From NCBI RefSeq assembly GCF_904066215.1, contig NZ_LR880474.1, positions 124,001 through 188,000 of the forward strand: a stretch of DNA of 64,000 bases, read 5' to 3'. The notes beneath the pieces were generated by a model. That model saw only the letters and a program-made list of their open reading frames with translations, was not told where the DNA came from and made no database searches. Below are positions 59,577-64,000 of this stretch, piece by piece. Source of the DNA: Microbacterium sp. Nx66 (GTDB lineage: Bacteria > Actinomycetota > Actinomycetes > Actinomycetales > Microbacteriaceae). A program made the position numbers and the translations under genes. Numbering within the stretch: position 1 is the first letter of the stretch; each line of letters opens with the position of its first letter.

Positions 59577-60599
59577 CTAGAGGGGGATGGGGGTGCCGGC
59601 GCGGGACGCGGACTCCTGGGCGGCCTTCACGATCTCGACGGTGCGGATGCCGACACCGGCGTCGGGCTGGGGCTGACGGCCCGCGCGGACGGCCTGCACG
59701 AACTCCTCGAGCAGCAGGGCGTCGAGGTCGGCCCCGACCGGGGTCCAGGTCTCTCCGTGGGCATCGTGCCCGGCCACGCCCTTCGCGAAGGGGCTCACGG
59801 TCACGGTCCCGCGCTCTGCCACGACCTCGAGGGTGAGGCCGCCCCAGGTCGCCGAGCTCATCGGCCAGCTCCACGAGCAGTCGATCGTGGCGACCACGCC
59901 GCTCGGATACTGGATCGTCACGAGGCCCCCCGTCTCGACCGCGAGGTCGCGCTCCCCGTGCAGGATGCTGTTCGACACCGCGCGGACGGTCTGCGCGCGC
60001 TCTCCCAGGAGCTCGTCGAGGAGATCGGCGCAGTGCACGACGTGGTCGACCAGGGCACCGCCGCCGGCGAGCTCGGGGTCGGTGAACCAGGCCCGGTCCT
60101 GCGGCAGCTTGCCGTTGTTGATGCCGGTGACGCCGAGGATCGCCCCGAGGCGTCCGCTGCGCAGCTCGGCGACCGCATCACGCACCGCGGGGGAGAAGCG
60201 CACCGGGTACGCCACCATGAGCAGCACGCCCGCCCGGTCGCAGGCGTCGCGCATCGCGATCGCGTCCTCGACGGTCGTCGCGAGCGGCTTCTCGCACAGC
60301 ACGTGCACGCCGGCCGCGGCGGCCTGCTCGACGAGGGCGCGGTGACGGGAGTTCTCGGCGGCCACCACGACCGCGTCGGGGCCCCACGCGAAGGCGTCCT
60401 CGTAGGTCTCGACGTAGGCGACCCCGAGCTCCGCGGCCAGAGCGGCGCCGCGCGGAGCGTCGTCCGGGGCGGAGGCGCCGTCGGGGTCGGCGGCGATCAG
60501 CTCGACGTCGGGCATCTGCTGCAGCGCGTGCACGTAGCTGAGGGCGTGCGTGTGCGCGAAGGACAGCACGGCGATCCGCAGCGGGCGGGGAGCGGTCAT
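59577..60599 (-). CDS. Gfo/Idh/MocA-family oxidoreductase
   Basis: This 340-residue protein has an N-terminal Rossmann-like domain (RIAVLSFAHTHALSYVHAL) with CEKPLATT, and a C-terminal substrate-binding sheet. The usual GxGxxG is replaced by SFAHTH, so cofactor binding may differ. The catalytic-type His region DHVVHCADLL is present. It overlaps the next oxidoreductase gene by 4 bp (ATGA). Together with that enzyme and the ROK regulator it forms a sugar or polyol catabolic unit. Confidence 0.9.
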   Translation of the reverse strand: MTAPRPLRIAVLSFAHTHALSYVHALQQMPDVELIAADPDGASAPDDAPRGAALAAELGVAYVETYEDAFAWGPDAVVVAAENSRHRALVEQAAAAGVHVLCEKPLATTVEDAIAMRDACDRAGVLLMVAYPVRFSPAVRDAVAELRSGRLGAILGVTGINNGKLPQDRAWFTDPELAGGGALVDHVVHCADLLDELLGERAQTVRAVSNSILHGERDLAVETGGLVTIQYPSGVVATIDCSWSWPMSSATWGGLTLEVVAERGTVTVSPFAKGVAGHDAHGETWTPVGADLDALLLEEFVQAVRAGRQPQPDAGVGIRTVEIVKAAQESASRAGTPIPL

Positions 60600-61615
60600 C
60601 GGGCGGCCTCCTCGGCGACGGCGACGGCGGGGGACGAAGCGGGGAGGGCGACCGGGGCTCCGGAGGCGATCGAGGCGTAGGCGGCCTCGGCGACCGCGAC
60701 CGCCCGGATCCCGTCCTCCGGGGTGACGGCGGCGTCGCGTCCCTCCGCGATGGCGGCCACGAAGTCGGCGATCTCCGCGTAGTACGGGCTCTCCTCCGGT
60801 GACATCGGCGGCAGGTAGTCGGTCGCACCCTCGACGAGCACGGCGTCGGTGCGCAGCGTGTGGTCCTCGGCGCTGTCGTAGCGCAGGCGCCCCTCGGATC
60901 CGGCGACCTCGACGCTCGTGCGGAAGGGCATGCCGGGCTGCACCCAGCTCGCGTGCACGTGGCTGATGACCCCGTTGCGATGGGTCAGCACGACGTGCGC
61001 CGTGACCGGGGCCGGAACGCGGTCGTCGACCGTCGGCGGGTTCTGCACGGCGTAGACGCTGTCGACCGGGCCGGCGAACCACAGCGCCTGATCGATGTCG
61101 TGGATCATGAGGTCGCGGATGACGCCGCCCCCGGCGCGCTCCGAGAAGAACCACGGGGCCTGGGGCGCGGCGCCGAGGCGACGGAAGCGCTGCACGGCGG
61201 GGATGCCGATCTGCCCGGCGTCGATGCCGGCCTTGATGCGGGCGTACTCCCCCATGTACCGGACGACGTGCGCGGGGAACAGCCGCACTCCCGCGGCGGC
61301 TGCGGCGACGGTCACCTCGGCGGCGGCCTCCGCGGTCGCGGCGAGCGGCTTCTCGCAGATCACGTCGAGCCCGCGGGCGATGGCGCGCAGGGCGAAGTCG
61401 GCGTGGGTGCTGCTGGGGGTGACGATGTCGACGACATCGACCTTCTCGAGGAGCGCGTCGACGTCGCCCACGACCTCGAACCCGTACTCGCCGGCGATCT
61501 CCTCGGCGCCCTCCTTCGAGGTGACGAAGCCCTGCACGCCGAGCGCCCGCCAGGCGTCGGCGTGCACGCGGGAGATCCCGCCCGCACCGATGAGTCCGAC
61601 CTTCAACGTGCTCAC
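60596..61615 (-). CDS. Gfo/Idh/MocA-family NAD(P)-dependent oxidoreductase
   Basis: The 339-residue protein has the nucleotide-binding GLIGAGGISRVHADAW, the CEKPLAATAE motif and the conserved DLMIHDIDQALWF with the active His/Asp. Unlike its partner at 59.6 kb it keeps a complete GxGxxS Rossmann motif. The start overlaps the ROK stop (ATGA). Two tandem members of this family often perform sequential oxidation or epimerisation steps on a sugar or inositol. Confidence 0.94.
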   Translation of the reverse strand: MSTLKVGLIGAGGISRVHADAWRALGVQGFVTSKEGAEEIAGEYGFEVVGDVDALLEKVDVVDIVTPSSTHADFALRAIARGLDVICEKPLAATAEAAAEVTVAAAAAGVRLFPAHVVRYMGEYARIKAGIDAGQIGIPAVQRFRRLGAAPQAPWFFSERAGGGVIRDLMIHDIDQALWFAGPVDSVYAVQNPPTVDDRVPAPVTAHVVLTHRNGVISHVHASWVQPGMPFRTSVEVAGSEGRLRYDSAEDHTLRTDAVLVEGATDYLPPMSPEESPYYAEIADFVAAIAEGRDAAVTPEDGIRAVAVAEAAYASIASGAPVALPASSPAVAVAEEAAR

Positions 61616-62781
61616 TGCTTCTCCTCGGGGTCGTCGCCGGCCGCGGGGTCGTGCGGCAGGGGGGTGATCGGTGGGGCGGGCATGTCCTCGATGCCGTAGA
61701 TGTCGCCCGGATGCCGCTGGAACGCGTGCACGACGGCGCCGTGGGCGGCGGCTTCCGCTCCCAGCCGTGCCTCGGCGACGGGCACCTGGAACGGCAGTCC
61801 GAGGTGGCCGGGCAGGGCGGCGCGCAGGGGGTCGAGCAGCTGTTCGTGCGCGGCCGAGAGTCCGCCGCCGATCACGACCATGGCGGGGTCGACCGTCATG
61901 ATCAGGGTCGCGATCCCGTGGGCGAGTTCATCGATGAAGCCGTCGAGCTCCTCCTGGGCGGCCTGCTCTCCGGTGCGCGCCAGGGCGAACACCTCGGCGG
62001 CCGTCGGGGCGGTCCGCCACGAGATCTGCCCGGTCTCGGTGTTCAGGCCACGGAACGCCAGGCGGCCGATGTCTCCCGCCGCGTTGTGGATGCCGCGTCG
62101 GGGACGGCCCCCGAGGATGAGGCCCATGGCGATGCGGTTGCCGACGGACAGGTAGATGACGTCGTCGACGAGCTGCGCGACGCCGAGGTGGTGCTCCGCG
62201 ACGGCCGCGAGTCGCACGCCGTTGTCGACGGCCACGGGGCAGCCGAACGCCTGACGCAGCTGCGAGCCGATGTCGATGCCGGACCACTCCGGGATGACGA
62301 CCGAGGTGGTGACCCGTCCGTCGTCGTCGACGATGCCGGGCAGGGAGACGCCGATCGCCCGCAGACCGGTCCGCGGCAGCGAGAGCGGGGCGAGAGTGCC
62401 GCGGACGTCGTCGATCACCGCGGCGAGCTTGGCCGGGCCGTCCGGCTGCTCCGCGACGCCGGGGAACGCCCGCTGGGCGATGACCACGCCCGCGAGATCC
62501 GCGACGACGACCCGCACGCTCGCGACCCCGATGTCCACGCCCACCACCACACCGGCCGCGGCGTGGAAGGAGTAGCGGCGGGCCGGGCGCCCCGCGCCCC
62601 CGGCGTTCTGCGTGGGAGCGTCGACGAGGAGTCCGGAGTCGGAGAGCACCGCCACGGCGTTCTCCACGGAGGTGCGAGAGACCTCGAGCGAGCGGGAGAG
62701 GTCGCTGACGGTCGCCGGCCCGGCGTCCCGCAGCCGGAGTGCGGACCGCGCCACGATCGAGAGCGGACTGGTCGCGCCCAT
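61612..62781 (-). CDS. ROK-family transcriptional regulator
   Basis: This 389-residue protein starts with a winged-helix DNA-binding part (TVSDLSRSLEVSRTSVENAVAVL) followed by a ROK sugar-binding domain with GVDIGVASVRVVVADL. In most ROK repressors a CxCGxxGC zinc motif follows NxxGEIGH; here the region reads HNAAGDIGRLAF and the Cys residues are missing. The domain probably still binds a sugar. Its gene is the first of the leftward unit and divergent from the sugar-binding lipoprotein, so it should control both. Confidence 0.92.
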   Translation of the reverse strand: MGATSPLSIVARSALRLRDAGPATVSDLSRSLEVSRTSVENAVAVLSDSGLLVDAPTQNAGGAGRPARRYSFHAAAGVVVGVDIGVASVRVVVADLAGVVIAQRAFPGVAEQPDGPAKLAAVIDDVRGTLAPLSLPRTGLRAIGVSLPGIVDDDGRVTTSVVIPEWSGIDIGSQLRQAFGCPVAVDNGVRLAAVAEHHLGVAQLVDDVIYLSVGNRIAMGLILGGRPRRGIHNAAGDIGRLAFRGLNTETGQISWRTAPTAAEVFALARTGEQAAQEELDGFIDELAHGIATLIMTVDPAMVVIGGGLSAAHEQLLDPLRAALPGHLGLPFQVPVAEARLGAEAAAHGAVVHAFQRHPGDIYGIEDMPAPPITPLPHDPAAGDDPEEKQ

Positions 62782-62900
62782 CGGGTCCCTCCTTCGTCTC
62801 CGCCGTTGGTGCGATCAAATTAGCACACCCGATTCTCAGATCGGGGATTGTTGTTCACGGCCGAGAAACACGGCCGAAACAAGGCTCTGAGAACTTGTGC

Positions 62901-62951
62901 TTGACGAATTATCCAAAGCCAATGTCATAATGAACCGTACTCAGCACGGTT
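62901..62951 (+). promoter_or_regulatory. Promoter and operator of the sugar-binding lipoprotein gene
   Basis: TTGACG (62901-62906) and CATAAT (62926-62931) form a sigma-70-type promoter with a 19-bp spacer. AACCGT...ACGGTT (62933-62938 and 62946-62951) follows as a likely repressor site at the start of transcription. Upstream, TTCTCAGA (62833) and TCTGAGAA (62885) are inverted, and CACGGCCGA is repeated, as possible sites for the divergent ROK gene. Confidence 0.65.
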
Positions 62952-62967
62952 TACGCAAAGGAGCACC

Positions 62968-64000
62968 ATGCGCGTCAGCAAGATCACCGGCGTCGTCGCG
63001 GGAGTCGCGGCCGCCACCCTGTTGGCCGGATGTTCGGCCGGCGGAGGCAACACCGCAGAGGGCGAGCAGGACATCACGGTCTGGCTCTACCCCGTCATCG
63101 CCGACGAGGCGATGCACAAGGACTTCTGGGACTCGACCATCGAGGCGTTCGAGAAGGAGAACGAGAACGTCAACGTGAAGTACGAGATCTTCCCGTGGGC
63201 GAACCGCGACGAGGCCCTGCAGACGGCGATCGCCGCCGGCAAGGGACCGGACGTCGTCTACCTCATCCCCGACCAGCTCGCGGCGTACCAGAAGTCGATC
63301 GCGCCGCTGAACGACCTGCTCAGCGAGGAGCGCCAGGGCGACCTGCTCCCCAACGTCAAGGAGTCGGTCACGCTCGGCGGCGACATCCTCGGTGCCCCGA
63401 TCCTCACCAGCGCGCAGCCCCTCATCTGCAACGCGGCCGCGTTCGAGGCCGCCGGCGTGACCGAGTACCCGGAGACCTGGGACGACATCGCCGAGATGGC
63501 CCCGGCCTTCGTCGACAAGGGCATGTACGCCCTCAACTACCCGGCGTCGGCCGAGAACACCCTCAACCTCACCTACTACCCGCTGCTCTGGCAGGCCGGC
63601 GGGGAGGTCTACACCGAGGACGGCGAGGTCGGCTTCGACAGCAAGGCCGGCGAAGAGGCGCTCACCTTCCTGACCGACCTGGCCGAGGAGGGCGCTCTCG
63701 ACCCGGAGGCCCTCACCACCAACGTCCCGCTGGAGCAGACCGCCATCGCCCAGGGCAAGGTCGCCTGCACCTGGAACAACGCCGTGACCGAGGTCGCGCC
63801 GTTCTGGGGCGAGGAGAACGTCAAGGTCCTCGCGCCGCTGACCGATGAGGAGTCCGTCGCCTACGGCACCGTCGGCTCGCTGTCCGTGCTCAAGGGCTCG
63901 AAGGCCCCCGAGGCCGCAGCCGCGTTCGCCGAGTTCGCGACCGGCGCCGACGTCGTCGAGCCGTACCTCAAGGCCGCCGGGTTCTTCTCGGCCCTCAGCA
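62968..64000 (+). CDS. ABC transporter sugar-binding lipoprotein (3' end outside window)
   Basis: The 344 visible residues begin with a lipoprotein signal (VVAGVAAATLLAGCSAG) and an extracellular solute-binding domain of the maltose-binding class: ITVWLYPVIADEAMHKDFW, then VVYLIPDQLAAY, LGAPILTSAQPLICN, and YYPLLWQAGGEVYTEDGEV. AAAGGAG precedes ATG 62968. The protein binds a sugar or oligosaccharide outside the membrane and passes it to permeases expected downstream of the window. The gene is divergent from the ROK regulator and the two sugar oxidoreductases, so it should feed that pathway. Confidence 0.94.
   Translation, partial: MRVSKITGVVAGVAAATLLAGCSAGGGNTAEGEQDITVWLYPVIADEAMHKDFWDSTIEAFEKENENVNVKYEIFPWANRDEALQTAIAAGKGPDVVYLIPDQLAAYQKSIAPLNDLLSEERQGDLLPNVKESVTLGGDILGAPILTSAQPLICNAAAFEAAGVTEYPETWDDIAEMAPAFVDKGMYALNYPASAENTLNLTYYPLLWQAGGEVYTEDGEVGFDSKAGEEALTFLTDLAEEGALDPEALTTNVPLEQTAIAQGKVACTWNNAVTEVAPFWGEENVKVLAPLTDEESVAYGTVGSLSVLKGSKAPEAAAAFAEFATGADVVEPYLKAAGFFSALS

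Overview
The window is about 70% G+C, uses GTG starts freely, packs genes tightly with many ATGA and TGATG overlaps, and carries only actinobacterial-type families. LAXTG-type sorting signals, DUF11 surface proteins, a YtrA-type GntR regulator, a PadR/DUF1048/ABC operon and a 23-bp dispersed repeat common in Micrococcales all fit a Microbacteriaceae chromosome, most likely Microbacterium. This placement is inferred from gene content and codon bias, not from a marker gene. No rRNA, tRNA, IS element, prophage or CRISPR array was seen.

Layout. 0-0.6 kb: the end of a DeoR-type sugar regulator. 0.85-6.1 kb: a leftward four-gene cassette of ECF-like sigma factor, a small carboxypeptidase-regulatory-like protein, a cytoplasmic subtilase with an NPFTRT repeat linker, and a TPR-CHAT protease interrupted by an apparent one-base frameshift. 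6.2-13 kb: an MFS exporter and ArsR regulator sharing a symmetric operator, a FUSC-type membrane protein, a YtrA/ABC operon and an RlmG-like methyltransferase. 13-18 kb: an osmoprotectant ABC transporter (proVWX-like) behind a 331-bp leader, and a bile-salt-hydrolase-type Ntn hydrolase. 18-28 kb: a lipase-maturation-factor-like membrane protein, a PadR-controlled ABC operon, a LysM protein, a NarL/LiaR-type two-component system and a MacB/FtsX-type exporter. 28-36 kb: a 1,732-residue DUF11-repeat surface protein facing a MalT-like LuxR regulator. 36-42.4 kb: a copper-type operator with DUF6153-like and DUF305 genes, a RelE-toxin remnant, a ThrE exporter, a Dcu transporter with a peptidase E, and an SGNH hydrolase.

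42.4-57.1 kb is the most interesting part. It is a cell-surface island containing (i) an ECF sigma factor fused to a zinc-finger anti-sigma motif, a membrane helix and an outer Pro-rich/beta domain; (ii) secreted or anchored adhesin-like proteins, two ending in LAXTG signals; (iii) a translationally coupled operon of UDP-GlcNAc 2-epimerase, a 74-residue protein that is little more than a sorting signal, a processive GT2 glycosyltransferase and an exosortase-family transpeptidase with Cys93, Arg138 and His159; and (iv) a secreted subtilase. Five sites in this island share a bipartite element, GCGTART, 17 nt, then a GTCTCAT-like box, four of them 49-60 nt upstream of the start codons of surface or secreted protein genes. 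I read this as the promoter of a dedicated sigma regulon coupling polysaccharide synthesis, exosortase processing and surface-protein export. The fifth copy drives a gene-free stretch rich in perfect hairpins.

57-64 kb: a CorA transporter, an SDR dehydrogenase, and a carbohydrate locus of two Gfo/Idh/MocA oxidoreductases and a ROK regulator, divergent from an ABC sugar-binding lipoprotein cut by the window end. A 58-bp hairpin element occurs three times (15.7 kb and twice at 59.5 kb), and a 23-bp dispersed repeat lies inside three different coding sequences.
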